Notes: generated by a model not told the origin, from the sequence alone. Positions 1 through 8,055 are shown, counted from the stretch's first letter. The stretch is DNA of 64,000 bases from JAGVSZ01 sp963716855 (GCA_963716855.1 CAVQUV010000021.1:186001-250000), one strand, 5' to 3'. Translations and numbers: made by a program.

Positions 1-363
1 TGCGTCGACGAAGCTGCCCGCGCCGAACATGAGATCGATGGCCGGCACGCCCTCGAGCCCGCGCTGTCCGCCGCCCCGGAACTGCTCCACCACGCGCTGC
101 TTGCGAGCCCGGACCTCGGCAAGATCGACGCGCGGCGCAGTCGAGTGCACGCCGAAGTCGGCGGCGCGTCGCGCGAGATACGCGACGCGCGCGGCGGCGA
201 CCATCGTCTTGGTCGGCGTGCAGCCGACATTGATGCAGGTGCCGCCGACGTGCTTCGCCTCGACGACCGCGGTCTTGCGACCGGCGCGTCCGAGCGCCAG
301 CGCGAGCGGCTTGCCGGACTGGCCGGTGCCGATGATGATCGTGTCGAACTTCTCGGGCGTCAT
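1..363 (-). CDS. FAD-dependent NAD(P)-disulfide oxidoreductase, N-terminal part (runs off the window)
   Basis: Only the first 121 codons are in the window; the gene continues beyond position 1. The N-terminus has the Rossmann FAD-binding pattern GTGQSG (residues 12-17) and the redox-active disulfide GGTCINVGCTPTK with Cys43 and Cys48. This is the signature of class I pyridine nucleotide-disulfide oxidoreductases such as mercuric reductase and dihydrolipoamide dehydrogenase. The order C-I-N-V-G-C-T-P-T-K is closest to the mercuric reductase-like group that carries no metal-binding N-domain. The start at 363 is the ATG just ahead of the flavin motif. The gene is divergent from the diheme cytochrome gene, with about 100 bp between them. 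The exact substrate cannot be told from this fragment. Confidence 0.85.
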   Translation of the reverse strand, partial: MTPEKFDTIIIGTGQSGKPLALALGRAGRKTAVVEAKHVGGTCINVGCTPTKTMVAAARVAYLARRAADFGVHSTAPRVDLAEVRARKQRVVEQFRGGGQRGLEGVPAIDLMFGAGSFVDA

Positions 364-447
364 GAGAGCCTCGCTACGTCATGGTGTCGCGGAATTGAAC
401 CCGTTGGTCGTCAGGGGGCCGGCGGGCTTACACGGAGGACCCGCCGC

Positions 448-453
448 TATAAT
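448..453 (+). promoter_or_regulatory. -10 element TATAAT ahead of the diheme cytochrome gene
   Basis: A perfect TATAAT lies only 10 bases before the cytochrome ATG at 464. No good -35 is visible; CTTACA at 427 with a 15-base spacer is the best partner. No Shine-Dalgarno sequence precedes the ATG, so a transcript from here would be almost leaderless. The surrounding string GCTATAATCCCCCGC resembles the elements at 20084 and 51235. Confidence 0.4.
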
Positions 454-463
454 CCCCCGCGCC

Positions 464-1198
464 ATGCCGCGTTGCACGCTCGCTCTCGTCGCCTGTCTGC
501 TGAACCTCGCTGGCGCTGCAACGGCGGCATCGGTCTCCGACTTCGAGCGCAGCGTCGACGAGGCGCGCAAGCGCTGGGCCGAGAGCCCGCACGGGCCGAT
601 GCTCGAGCGCATCCTGCCGCCGACGTTCGCGCCGGCCGAGCTGCCGCAGCCCGCTTCGCGCGGCGCGGCCCTGGTCGTTCAGTACTGCGTGCAATGCCAC
701 AACCTTCCCAACCCGGCCATGCACAACGCCACGAAGTGGCCGGGCATCGTCGACCGCATGGTGGTGCGCATGCGCGGCCGCGGGAACATGGGCGAGCTGA
801 TGAAGGAAATGATGGCGGGCGTGCAGGCACCGACCGACGAGGAGACGAAGGTGCTGCTCGCCTACCTGCAGCAAAACAGCCAGCGGCCGCTCGATCCGAA
901 GAAGTATCCCGACATCGACAGCCCGGCCGCGCAGTCGTTCCGCCTCGCCTGCAAGCAATGCCACGTGTTGCCCGATCCGCAGCGCCACACTGCGCAGCAG
1001 TGGCCGGCGGTCGTGGCGCGCATGGAGCGGAACATGGAGTGGATGAACCGGGTCGTCGGGAGCCAGCGCAACCCTTATGAGCCGCAGCTGAGGGTCGACG
1101 AGATCATCCTGTTCCTGCAGCGTCACGCCCGGCGGGGTGGACCTGGGCGACGCCGGGTCGGGTCGCTCAGGGCGACTGGTCGCCCAGCCAGCCGATGA
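464..1198 (+). CDS. Exported diheme c-type cytochrome
   Basis: The 244-residue product starts with a signal peptide (about residues 1-22, ending AATAA) and carries two heme c attachment motifs, CVQCH at 75-79 and CKQCH at 163-167. The two halves look like a duplication: each has the heme motif followed by N/D-P and, some 10 residues on, KWP or QWP and an R-M-rich helix that can supply axial methionines. It should be a periplasmic electron carrier; the redox partner is not evident. The ATG at 464 was chosen because it begins the signal peptide. An upstream in-frame extension to position 29 is antisense to the oxidoreductase and is not credible. The last 32 bases overlap the end of the convergent hydrolase gene. 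Confidence 0.85.
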   Translation: MPRCTLALVACLLNLAGAATAASVSDFERSVDEARKRWAESPHGPMLERILPPTFAPAELPQPASRGAALVVQYCVQCHNLPNPAMHNATKWPGIVDRMVVRMRGRGNMGELMKEMMAGVQAPTDEETKVLLAYLQQNSQRPLDPKKYPDIDSPAAQSFRLACKQCHVLPDPQRHTAQQWPAVVARMERNMEWMNRVVGSQRNPYEPQLRVDEIILFLQRHARRGGPGRRRVGSLRATGRPASR

Positions 1199-1979
1199 TT
1201 CGGTCAGCCGCGCGCTGCCAGTTGCGTTCCAGCATGACCGCATGGCCCATTTCTTCCAGCACCTCGGTGCGCATGCCGATGGCGCTGAATCCCGCCTGCG
1301 ACTGCTCGAGCGGGAACAGCGCGTCGCGCTCGGCGAGCAGGGCGATGAGCGGCGGCCGGTTCATGAGCCACGCGTGCGGCAGGTTGAAGAGCGTCATGTC
1401 CCAGATCGCGCGCTGCGACTCCCGCTGGAAACGTCCGTAGTACTCGAGGAGCTGCTCGACCGGCAGCGGCCCGGCAAAGAGCGCGCTCTGCATCGCATCG
1501 ACGGATGCCTTGCCGCTCGACATCAGGCTGTTCAGCTCGGAGAAGAGGCCCGGGCGCCCGAGCGCGAGCATGAGCGTGGAGGGGAACAGCCCGTGCGGCG
1601 GGACCGGTGCGAGCAGGGCGGCGGCCGGCACCGTCTCGCGCTCCAGGAACTTCATGATCACCATCGCCCCCATCGAGTGTCCCACCAGCACCGGCGTGGC
1701 GTCGAGCGCGTCGATCGTCTCGGCGAGGTCCTCCACGTAGTCCGCGAGGCTCGTCCACGCAAGCACCTCGCGCCCGTAGCTCGCGCCGTGCCCGCGCAGG
1801 CTCACCGCGTACGCGGGAAAGCCGTGCGCCGCGAAGTGCGGCAGGAAGTGCTCGCCCCAGGTCCAGGCCGCCGTATAGGCGCCGTGCACGAACAGCACCG
1901 GCGGTAGGGGCGACTCGATCTGCGGCCGGCACTCGAGGATCTCGAGGCGCGACGAGAGGCCGGAGTGCAGGACTTCCAT
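1167..1979 (-). CDS. Alpha/beta hydrolase
   Basis: This 270-residue protein has the alpha/beta-hydrolase fold features in order: the oxyanion-hole FVHG at 30-33, the nucleophile elbow GHSMG with Ser102, an acid near LLAERDALFP, and the catalytic His in EEMGHAV near the C-terminus. The length fits a minimal esterase or lipase-like hydrolase. Substrate specificity is not readable. The ATG at 1979 has a weak GGGA four bases ahead; a GTG at 1988 in the same frame is the alternative. The gene is convergent with the diheme cytochrome. Just upstream lies a short GGGTCAGC tandem repeat separating it from the GST gene on the same strand. Confidence 0.85.
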   Translation of the reverse strand: MEVLHSGLSSRLEILECRPQIESPLPPVLFVHGAYTAAWTWGEHFLPHFAAHGFPAYAVSLRGHGASYGREVLAWTSLADYVEDLAETIDALDATPVLVGHSMGAMVIMKFLERETVPAAALLAPVPPHGLFPSTLMLALGRPGLFSELNSLMSSGKASVDAMQSALFAGPLPVEQLLEYYGRFQRESQRAIWDMTLFNLPHAWLMNRPPLIALLAERDALFPLEQSQAGFSAIGMRTEVLEEMGHAVMLERNWQRAADRIIGWLGDQSP

Positions 1980-1990
1980 CGTTCCCACGC

Positions 1991-2040
1991 GGGTCAGCGG
2001 GTCAGCGGGTCAGCGGGGTCAGCGGGGTCAGCGCGTCAGC
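1991..2040. repeat. Short tandem repeat, about six units of GGGTCAGC
   Basis: Six consecutive units of GGGTCAGC, some with one extra G and the last one degenerate, fill the gap between the hydrolase start and the end of the GST gene. The last unit enters the GST stop region. It looks like slippage-prone simple sequence; no protein or RNA role is apparent. Confidence 0.85.
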
Positions 2041-2656
2041 CCGGCACCTTCATGCCCCGCTGCACGGCGGGGCGCTGCGAGATCGCGTCGAACCAGCGTT
2101 TCACGTTGGGAAACTGGTTCAGGTCGGTCTTGTGCCACTCGTAGCGGGCCACCCACGGGTAGGTGGCGATGTCGGCGATCGTGTACTCGTCGCCGGCGAG
2201 GTATTGCGCTTCGCCGAGTCGCTTGTCGAGCACGCCGTAGAGCCGGTCCTTCTCCTTCACGTACCTGTCGATCGCGTAGGGCACCGGCTCCTTCGCCGCA
2301 CGCAGGAAGTGGTGCACCTGACCGAAGAACGGGCCGACGCCGCCCATCTGGAACATGAGCCACTGGAGCGCGACGTACTTGCCGCTCGCCGAGTCGGGCA
2401 GGAACTTCCCGGTTTTTGCGGAGAGATAGATCAGGATCGCACCGGATTCGAAGAGCGAAAACGGCTTCCCGTCGGGGCCCTCGGAGTCGACGACCGCGGG
2501 TATCTTGCTGTTCGGGTCGATTGCCACGAACGCCGGCTTGAACTGGTCGCCCTTGCCGATGTCGATCGGGTGGACGTTGTAAGCGAGGCCGCACTCCTCC
2601 AGCATCACGGACACCTTGCGCCCGTTGGGCGTGCCCCACGTGTAAAGGTCGATCAC
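2036..2656 (-). CDS. Glutathione S-transferase (YfcG/nu-class-like)
   Basis: The 206-residue protein opens with IDLYTWGTPNGRKVSVMLEE, the thioredoxin-fold start typical of YfcG/Ure2p-like glutathione transferases that work as disulfide-bond oxidoreductases. It then has the cis-Pro segment SKIPAVVD and the glutathione-binding ES in FESGAI. The all-alpha C-terminal domain holds the N-capping motif EYTIADIATYPW. The start is the GTG at 2656, preceded by AGGGAGA five bases upstream; in-frame codons further upstream have no such site and run through GC-rich repeats. It lies on the opposite strand from the DUF2905 gene. Its physiological disulfide or electrophile substrate is unknown. Confidence 0.9.
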   Translation of the reverse strand: MIDLYTWGTPNGRKVSVMLEECGLAYNVHPIDIGKGDQFKPAFVAIDPNSKIPAVVDSEGPDGKPFSLFESGAILIYLSAKTGKFLPDSASGKYVALQWLMFQMGGVGPFFGQVHHFLRAAKEPVPYAIDRYVKEKDRLYGVLDKRLGEAQYLAGDEYTIADIATYPWVARYEWHKTDLNQFPNVKRWFDAISQRPAVQRGMKVPG

Positions 2657-2690
2657 GAGTTCGTCTCCCTGGTCTGCGACGGGCAGGGCC

Positions 2691-2712
2691 CGGCGCGGCG
2701 CGGCGCGGCGCG
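2691..2712. repeat. CGGCG simple repeat upstream of the GST gene
   Basis: Four to five copies of the pentamer CGGCG lie in the divergent region between the GST gene and the DUF2905 gene. It is probably low-complexity GC sequence with no known role. Confidence 0.5.
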
Positions 2713-2756
2713 CGAAGTGTACACTCGACCGGAGCGGGTCAAGAAGGAACTCCGCC

Positions 2757-2954
2757 GTGCTGAAGTGGCTGCTGACACTACTGGTTGCGCTCGTGGTGCT
2801 GACCGCAGTCTCGCCGTGGCTGGGACGCAGGTTCGGACTCGGACGTCTGCCGGGCGACATGACAGTGCGCGTGAAGGGGCGGGATTACTACGTGCCCTTC
2901 ACCACGACGATCCTCCTTTCACTCGCCCTTACCGCGCTGTCGCGGCTGCTGTAA
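2757..2954 (+). CDS. DUF2905 small inner-membrane protein
   Basis: This 65-residue protein has two hydrophobic segments (about 4-20 and 48-64) around a short polar loop containing GRLPGDMTVR, the hallmark of the DUF2905 family of tiny membrane proteins. Function is unknown in the family. It starts at a GTG with AAGGAAC upstream. It is followed after nine bases by the DUF1499 gene, so the two are probably cotranscribed. Confidence 0.85.
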   Translation: MLKWLLTLLVALVVLTAVSPWLGRRFGLGRLPGDMTVRVKGRDYYVPFTTTILLSLALTALSRLL

Positions 2955-2963
2955 TCCGGGAGA

Positions 2964-3446
2964 ATGCGGCGTGCGCTCGCAATCATTGCGGCGGTACTCG
3001 CGGCCGCAGTTGCACTCGCCCTGGGAGGCTGGGCCATGGGACTCTTCGCGGGAAGACCACCTTCGAATCTCGGCGTGCACGACGGGCGGCTCGCGCCCTG
3101 TCCGCGTTCGCCCAACTGCGTCGCGAGCCAGGGCGACGCGGGCGATGCAACGCACTACATCGCACCGATCGCGTTTAAGGGTGACGGCCGGGCGGCGTTG
3201 CGCGCACTGCGCGAGACCGTCGCCACGACCGAACGAGTGAAGATCGTCGACGAGCAGGACGGCTATCTGCGTGCCGAATTCGCGACGAAGGTCATAGGAT
3301 TCGTCGACGACGTGGAGTTCCTCCTCGACGCACCGGCGCGCGTGATCCACGTCCGCTCGGCGTCGCGCCTCGGTTATCGGGACTTCGGCGTGAACCGCGC
3401 GCGCATCGAGGCGCTCCGCGTGCGGCTCGCGGCGCGAACCGCCTAG
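2964..3446 (+). CDS. DUF1499 domain protein
   Basis: The 160-residue product has one N-terminal hydrophobic segment (about 5-28) that can act as a membrane anchor or signal. The DUF1499 domain follows: two cysteines in PCPRSPNC, the acidic stretch VGFVDDVEFLLD-like at the centre, and the closing pattern SRLGYRDFGVNRARIE. The family is widespread in proteobacteria and cyanobacteria but has no established function. It sits nine bases after the DUF2905 gene and overlaps the convergent EF-hand gene by four bases at their stops. Confidence 0.88.
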   Translation: MRRALAIIAAVLAAAVALALGGWAMGLFAGRPPSNLGVHDGRLAPCPRSPNCVASQGDAGDATHYIAPIAFKGDGRAALRALRETVATTERVKIVDEQDGYLRAEFATKVIGFVDDVEFLLDAPARVIHVRSASRLGYRDFGVNRARIEALRVRLAARTA

Positions 3447-3904
3447 CGTCCCGCGGTGCCGCCGGTCGGCTTGCCGCGCGCCGCACGCCGGCCGTCGAAC
3501 CAGTCCTTCAGCTCCTCGCGAGTGAGCCGCCCGTCGCGGTCGCGGTCGATCCGATCGAACTTCATCGCGAGCCGCGGCAGGTTGCGCTCGCACTCGGCCC
3601 GGCTCAGCGAGCCGTCGCCATCGGTATCGGCGCGCCGGAAGTGCTCCGCGAAGCCGTCCACGGTCGCGACCGCGCTGCGCGAGTTGCCCGTCTGCAGGTG
3701 CGCGGTCAGCTCCTCGCGCGAGACGCTTCCATCGCGGTTGCGATCGATCACGTCGAACTCCGGCGCGAGGCGCGGCAGGGCGCGCTGCATCTCGGCACGC
3801 GACAGCGCGCCGCTGCCGTCGGCGTCCGCAGCCGCGAAACGGTCGGCTGCCGCGGCGGGCACAGCGACCGCCGCGAGGAAGAGGATCGCGGCGGGCACGG
3901 GCAT
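3443..3904 (-). CDS. Exported EF-hand calcium-binding protein
   Basis: The 153-residue protein has a signal peptide (about 1-20, ending AAAA) and four canonical EF-hand loops: D27-E38, D54-E65, D93-E104 and D120-E131. Each has Asp or Asn at positions 1, 3 and 5, Gly at 6 and Glu at 12, so all four should bind calcium in the periplasm. The two halves (loops 1-2 and 3-4) look duplicated. The gene lies 40 bp downstream of the C13-type peptidase gene on the same strand. That placement makes a functional link possible, but nothing in the sequence proves one. Confidence 0.88.
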   Translation of the reverse strand: MPVPAAILFLAAVAVPAAAADRFAAADADGSGALSRAEMQRALPRLAPEFDVIDRNRDGSVSREELTAHLQTGNSRSAVATVDGFAEHFRRADTDGDGSLSRAECERNLPRLAMKFDRIDRDRDGRLTREELKDWFDGRRAARGKPTGGTAGR

Positions 3905-3944
3905 GCACCGGAAACGCCCTGCCCGAACGAGCGGTTGACCGGCG

Positions 3945-5309
3945 TCAGCGCGCCTGCAGCCCGCGCTCGAGCGACCGCAGCTTCTCGCGCATCGACGCGC
4001 CGATCCAGAGCTGCGGGCTCGAGGGCGCGAGGTGCTCGGCGCGCTCGCGCTCCGCGACGGTGCGCCGCGCCACCTCGAACGCCTCGGTGAGGGAGAAGGT
4101 GCGCGCCAGCGCGTCGTTGAAGAACGCCCGGCCGAAGTAGGTGAAGTCGTTGCCGTGCGCGCAGCCGAACGAGCTGCTCGTGGCGTCGGCTGCGGTGACG
4201 ATCGCCGTATTCGCGTCCCTGAGCGGCTCGACGAACCCGCCCGAGTAACACGCCGACACTACCAGCACCTTCCACTTGAGGCCCGAGTCGTTGAGCATGC
4301 GCGCCAGCGCAGTGGGCGTGAGCTGCGCGAGGTTGAGCGGCGGGAGGTCGAAAGCGAGGCTGTGGCGCGCGTCGCCGTGCGTCGTGATGAAGAGGAACAA
4401 CACGTCTTCGTCGGGGTTCATGAGCTTGCCGAGGTGCTCGAGCACCGCGCGCAGATTGGTCGCGGTCGCGATCGGCACTTCGGCTAGCGTGTCGCTGCCG
4501 TTCATCAGCGCGACCGAGCGGCCCGCCGTGCCGAAGCGCTCGTCGAACATCGTGCGCACCGTCCGCAGCTCGCGCACGAACACGTCCTGCGCGGAATACG
4601 GCGCGACCCCGACGAAGTACAGGTCCTCGACGCCGGGGCGCTCGGGCGCGAGCTGCGCGAGCGTCGCGTCGAGGAGCTTCTGCTGGCCGTGGAAGAGGCG
4701 CTCGTCCGCGATCGACGGCGGGCCGGCGTCCGGCTCCTCGGGCGGGAGGTCGAGAAGCCACAGCTCGCTGCGCGGCAGGAAAAGCAGCATCCCGGCAATG
4801 AGCGCGAGCAGAACGCCCGCCGCTGCGCCGGAGCGCGCGCCGTGCCATCCGGTGAAGACAACCAGCGCGCGCAGCGCCGTCGCTGCGCCCCACGCGATGA
4901 AGGCGTAGCCGAGCGCCACCGTGAACTCCACGGGCGCTACAGCGAGCAGGTAGGTGAGCACGGTGCCGGCGACCTCGAACAGCGGGTCGGAGGCGAACAG
5001 CGCGAGGCCCAACCCCAGCACGAGCTCGCGCCGCGAAAGGATGGCGGCGACGATCACGCACGCCCCCAGCACGAGCGGGACCTGGCTGAGGAAGACCGGG
5101 ATCGCCGCGAAGTTGACCGCGCCGGGCATGCCTTCGCGCAGCATTCCGCCGACGAGCGTCAGTGCGGCGATGAACGCGAGCAGCGCGGCGAAATCCGCCG
5201 GCGACACGCGGTAGTCGAGCGCGCTCACGCGCAGGAACAGCGCGAGACGCGTCCCGGCGACCACGTTGCGGCGCAGTCCGTGCCAGAGGAGGGCGAGCGA
5301 GGATTTCAT
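3945..5309 (-). CDS. Membrane-anchored C13-family (legumain/caspase-like) cysteine peptidase
   Basis: The first 180 residues contain five or six hydrophobic helices. The C-terminal domain, from about residue 225, is a caspase-hemoglobinase fold: YFVGVAPYSAQDVF, then the catalytic His311 in FITTHGD and the catalytic Cys354 in VVSACYSGG, spaced as in peptidase family C13. The gene ends the minus-strand chain epimerase-GST-cca and starts only six bases after the cca stop. C13 members cleave after Asn in eukaryotes; the bacterial membrane-bound relatives have no assigned role. Both catalytic residues are present, so an active protease is likely. The catalytic domain may face either side of the membrane. 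Confidence 0.85.
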   Translation of the reverse strand: MKSSLALLWHGLRRNVVAGTRLALFLRVSALDYRVSPADFAALLAFIAALTLVGGMLREGMPGAVNFAAIPVFLSQVPLVLGACVIVAAILSRRELVLGLGLALFASDPLFEVAGTVLTYLLAVAPVEFTVALGYAFIAWGAATALRALVVFTGWHGARSGAAAGVLLALIAGMLLFLPRSELWLLDLPPEEPDAGPPSIADERLFHGQQKLLDATLAQLAPERPGVEDLYFVGVAPYSAQDVFVRELRTVRTMFDERFGTAGRSVALMNGSDTLAEVPIATATNLRAVLEHLGKLMNPDEDVLFLFITTHGDARHSLAFDLPPLNLAQLTPTALARMLNDSGLKWKVLVVSACYSGGFVEPLRDANTAIVTAADATSSSFGCAHGNDFTYFGRAFFNDALARTFSLTEAFEVARRTVAERERAEHLAPSSPQLWIGASMREKLRSLERGLQAR

Positions 5310-5315
5310 GCGGCG

Positions 5316-6407
5316 TTACAGTATCCGTCCCACCGCGTCGATGCGCGCCGCGCGGATCGCGTTCGCGATGTCGTCCGGACGCGCCCGCGCGATCGCCCCG
5401 GCGTCCAGGGTGCGCGCCGTCTCGGCGGCCCGACGCAGGCGCGCCGGGCCTGTCGGGTCGGCGCGACCCGCGGCGGCGGCGTCGCATTCGTGCACGGCGA
5501 GGAGGGACTCGAAGCGTTCCGGCCGTCGAAACGCGTCGACCTGCTGGAGAAGATCGACGAGCGCCGTGGCATCCAGGGCCGGGCCGCGCTCGATCGTCGT
5601 CCGCGTGCGCGCAGCCAAGACGGCAAGATCGCGACACTCGCCCGGTGCGCGCAGACGCGCCGACGCCCGGTCTGCGACCGCTTCCGGACCCCCCGCGAAC
5701 AGCGCCGCATAGCGGACGGAAAGATCCGTGCCGCGCGCCGCCGCCGCATCGAGTGCCCCGAGCGCGTGCGCTTCGTCGAGCGCGGACCACTCGGGCAGCA
5801 CGCGTGCTAGCGCGCCGCATTCGGCGAGCACCTCGATCATCCGGCGTGGCGCCGCCTCCATCAGCCCCTTTGCGAACTCCTGCCACACCCGCTCGGAAAC
5901 CAGCGCGTCCACCTCGCCGTTCGCGGCCATCGTGCGCATCAGGGCCATCGTCTCCGGCGCGACGTCGAACCCGAACCGTGCCGCGAAGCGTGCAACGCGC
6001 AGGATGCGCACCGGGTCTTCGGCGAAGGCGGGGCTGACGTGCCGCAGCACTCGTGCCCGCAGGTCGCGCGCGCCGCCGAACGGGTCGATCACGTTCCCGT
6101 GCTCGTCCTTCGCGATGGCGTTGATGGTCAAGTCGCGGCGCGCAAGGTCGTCCTCGAGCGTGACGTCGGGCGCAGCGTGGACCGTGAAGCCCTTGTAGCC
6201 GGGGCCGGTCTTGCGCTCGGTGCGCGCCAGAGCGTGCTCCTCGCGCGTGACCGGGTGGAGAAAAACCGGAAAGTCCCTGCCGACCGGCTTGAAGCCGAGG
6301 CGCACCATCTCCTCGGGGGTCGCACCGACCACGACGTAGTCGCGGTCCTTCACCGGGAGCCCGAGAAGCTCGTCGCGGACGGCACCGCCGACGGCGTACA
6401 CCTTCAT
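5316..6407 (-). CDS. cca: CCA tRNA nucleotidyltransferase
   Basis: This enzyme adds or repairs the 3'-CCA end of tRNA. The 363-residue protein has the class II nucleotidyltransferase head with VGGAVRD (residues 6-12) and the metal-binding Asp21 and Asp23 in VKDRDYVVVG. The RRD motif in DDLARRDLTINAIA and the neck motif AEDPVRILRVARFAARFGF follow. It is shorter than the E. coli enzyme and no C-terminal HD phosphohydrolase signature is visible, so it is probably a core CCA-adding enzyme only. The ATG at 6407 directly precedes the conserved head. It is in a tight minus-strand operon between a GST and the C13 peptidase. Confidence 0.95.
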   Translation of the reverse strand: MKVYAVGGAVRDELLGLPVKDRDYVVVGATPEEMVRLGFKPVGRDFPVFLHPVTREEHALARTERKTGPGYKGFTVHAAPDVTLEDDLARRDLTINAIAKDEHGNVIDPFGGARDLRARVLRHVSPAFAEDPVRILRVARFAARFGFDVAPETMALMRTMAANGEVDALVSERVWQEFAKGLMEAAPRRMIEVLAECGALARVLPEWSALDEAHALGALDAAAARGTDLSVRYAALFAGGPEAVADRASARLRAPGECRDLAVLAARTRTTIERGPALDATALVDLLQQVDAFRRPERFESLLAVHECDAAAAGRADPTGPARLRRAAETARTLDAGAIARARPDDIANAIRAARIDAVGRIL

Positions 6408-6426
6408 GGTCGGCGGCGGACGGCCG

Positions 6427-7044
6427 CTAGGGCCGTGCCGCGTACGGCTCGTCCTCGGCGACGAACTCGGGCTCGGCGCGGCCCGCAGCCGACCATTCCC
6501 GCACCGCAGGCAGCGCGAGCACCGCGTCGGCGTAGCGGCGCGCCGCCGGAGGAAGTTCGACCGCGTAGGTGACGAACCGGGTGACGACCGGCGCGTAGTA
6601 CGCATCGGCAATGCCGAACCCGCCGAAGAGGAGATCGCCACCCGCTCCGAAGCGCTCGCGACAGGACGTCCAGATGGCAACGATGCGATCGATGTCCTTG
6701 CGCACGTCCGGATTCATGCCCTTGCCGGGATAAGCGCCGCGGATGTTCATCGGCATCGCTCCGCGCAGGGCGCGGAATCCCGAGTGCATCTCGGCGCAGA
6801 CCGACCGCGCCACCGCCCGTGCGCGCGCGTCCGCCGGCCAGGCCCGGCGTTCCGGCCATCGCTCCGCGACGGTCTCGGCGATCGCGAGCGTGTCCCAGAC
6901 GGGTTCCCCGTCGAGCCACAGCACCGGGACCAACCCGGTCGGCGACCAGCGCGCGATGCCGTCCCGGTGCGCGTCGCTGCCGAACTTGAGCTGGACCTCG
7001 TCGAACTCGATGCCGAGGCCGCGCAGCAGCACCCACGGCCGCAT
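6427..7044 (-). CDS. Glutathione S-transferase family protein; conserved N-terminus extends upstream of the first ATG
   Basis: The product of 205 residues or more carries the GST N-domain (MRPWVLLRGLGIEF, SPTGLVPVLWLDG, and the glutathione-contacting D-T in VWDTLAIAE) and an alpha C-domain with FGIADAYYAPV. The ATG at 7044 is the first standard start, but the 16 codons before it also read like the family's first strand (TLVIANKNYSSWS). These follow directly after the in-frame TGA of the upstream epimerase, and no ATG, GTG or TTG lies between. The true start is therefore uncertain: a non-standard codon, stop readthrough, or a lost base. Substrate unknown. Confidence 0.8.
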   Translation of the reverse strand: MRPWVLLRGLGIEFDEVQLKFGSDAHRDGIARWSPTGLVPVLWLDGEPVWDTLAIAETVAERWPERRAWPADARARAVARSVCAEMHSGFRALRGAMPMNIRGAYPGKGMNPDVRKDIDRIVAIWTSCRERFGAGGDLLFGGFGIADAYYAPVVTRFVTYAVELPPAARRYADAVLALPAVREWSAAGRAEPEFVAEDEPYAARP

Positions 7045-7092
7045 CGACCACGACGAGTAGTTCTTGTTTGCGATGACGAGCGTTCGGCCGGC

Positions 7093-8055
7093 TCACACTT
7101 CCCTCGTCTTGCGGCCGGCGTGGTAGCGGAACTCGCTGTAGCGCGAGCGCGGCGACAGGCCTTTCAGGTAGACCGGCGCGACGGCCTCGAGCGGCGTCGC
7201 AGGGATGCCGAACGGGAGCTTCGCGTCGGAAGTGTTCGAAAGCTTCATGGAGTGGTAGTTGTCGCGGCTCATCAGCTTGCCCGGCGCGAGTTCCATCAAC
7301 CACGCCTGCAGGTACGAGAGCCGCTCGCCCAGGCCCACGATCGGCCGCGGATGGCCGGACACCTGCCCGGCGTACGCCACCAGCTCGCGCAGCGTGTAGA
7401 CCTTCGGCCCGACGAGGTCGTAGGCCTTGCCGTGGCTCGCGTCCGCGTCGAGGGAGCGTACGAACGCCTCCGCGACGTCGCCGACGTACACCGGCTGGAA
7501 CCGCGCATCCGGACTGGCGAGGAACAGCACCGGCAGCATGCGCTGCAGGCGCGCGAACAGGTTCAGGAACTGGTCCTCCGGCCCGAACACGACCGACGGC
7601 CGGAAGATCGTCGTCGCGAGCTGCGCGCGCGCCGCTACGATCGCGGCCTCGCCGTCGGCCTTGGAGCGCAAGTACTGGCTCGGCGCATCGGCGGCCGCCT
7701 TGAGCGCGCTCATGTGCACGAGCCGCGGGACCTTCGCCGCCAGGCACGCAGCCACCAGGCGCTGCGGCAGCTCGACGTGCGCCGCCGCGAAAGCCGGGCC
7801 GTAAGGCTGGCCGTTGCGGCTCTGGAGAACGCCGACCAGGTTGATCGCCGCGTCGCAGCCCACGAGCAGGCGCTCCAAGGTGACCGGGTCGCGGATGTCG
7901 GCCTGCACCACCTCGACCGTGGGCAGCATGATGAGGTGACGCGCGCGCTCGCGCCGCCGTGTGGGCACGACGACTCGGTGCCCTCCGGCGACGAGCTTGG
8001 CGACGAGATGGCGGCCGATATACCCGGAGCCGCCGAGGACGCAGATCCTGGCCAT
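7093..8055 (-). CDS. NAD(P)-binding epimerase-type protein (complex I NDUFA9-like)
   Basis: This is a 320-residue atypical short-chain dehydrogenase. It starts with the dinucleotide-binding motif GGSGYIG (residues 8-14), followed by V-x-PTRR, which suggests NADP preference, and ADIRDP. It lacks the canonical YxxxK catalytic pair, as in the NDUFA9-like group annotated next to slt and cca in many Betaproteobacteria. The group is related to a complex I accessory subunit, but its bacterial role is unproved. The ATG at 8055 begins MARICVLGG; an upstream ATG at 8073 is possible. It lies downstream of slt on the same strand. Its stop is in the same frame as the following GST. Confidence 0.85.
   Translation of the reverse strand: MARICVLGGSGYIGRHLVAKLVAGGHRVVVPTRRRERARHLIMLPTVEVVQADIRDPVTLERLLVGCDAAINLVGVLQSRNGQPYGPAFAAAHVELPQRLVAACLAAKVPRLVHMSALKAAADAPSQYLRSKADGEAAIVAARAQLATTIFRPSVVFGPEDQFLNLFARLQRMLPVLFLASPDARFQPVYVGDVAEAFVRSLDADASHGKAYDLVGPKVYTLRELVAYAGQVSGHPRPIVGLGERLSYLQAWLMELAPGKLMSRDNYHSMKLSNTSDAKLPFGIPATPLEAVAPVYLKGLSPRSRYSEFRYHAGRKTREV

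Noticed and set aside
1991..2040. CRISPR-like array
   Set aside because: Units are contiguous with no spacers and are only 8-9 bases long. No cas genes are present.
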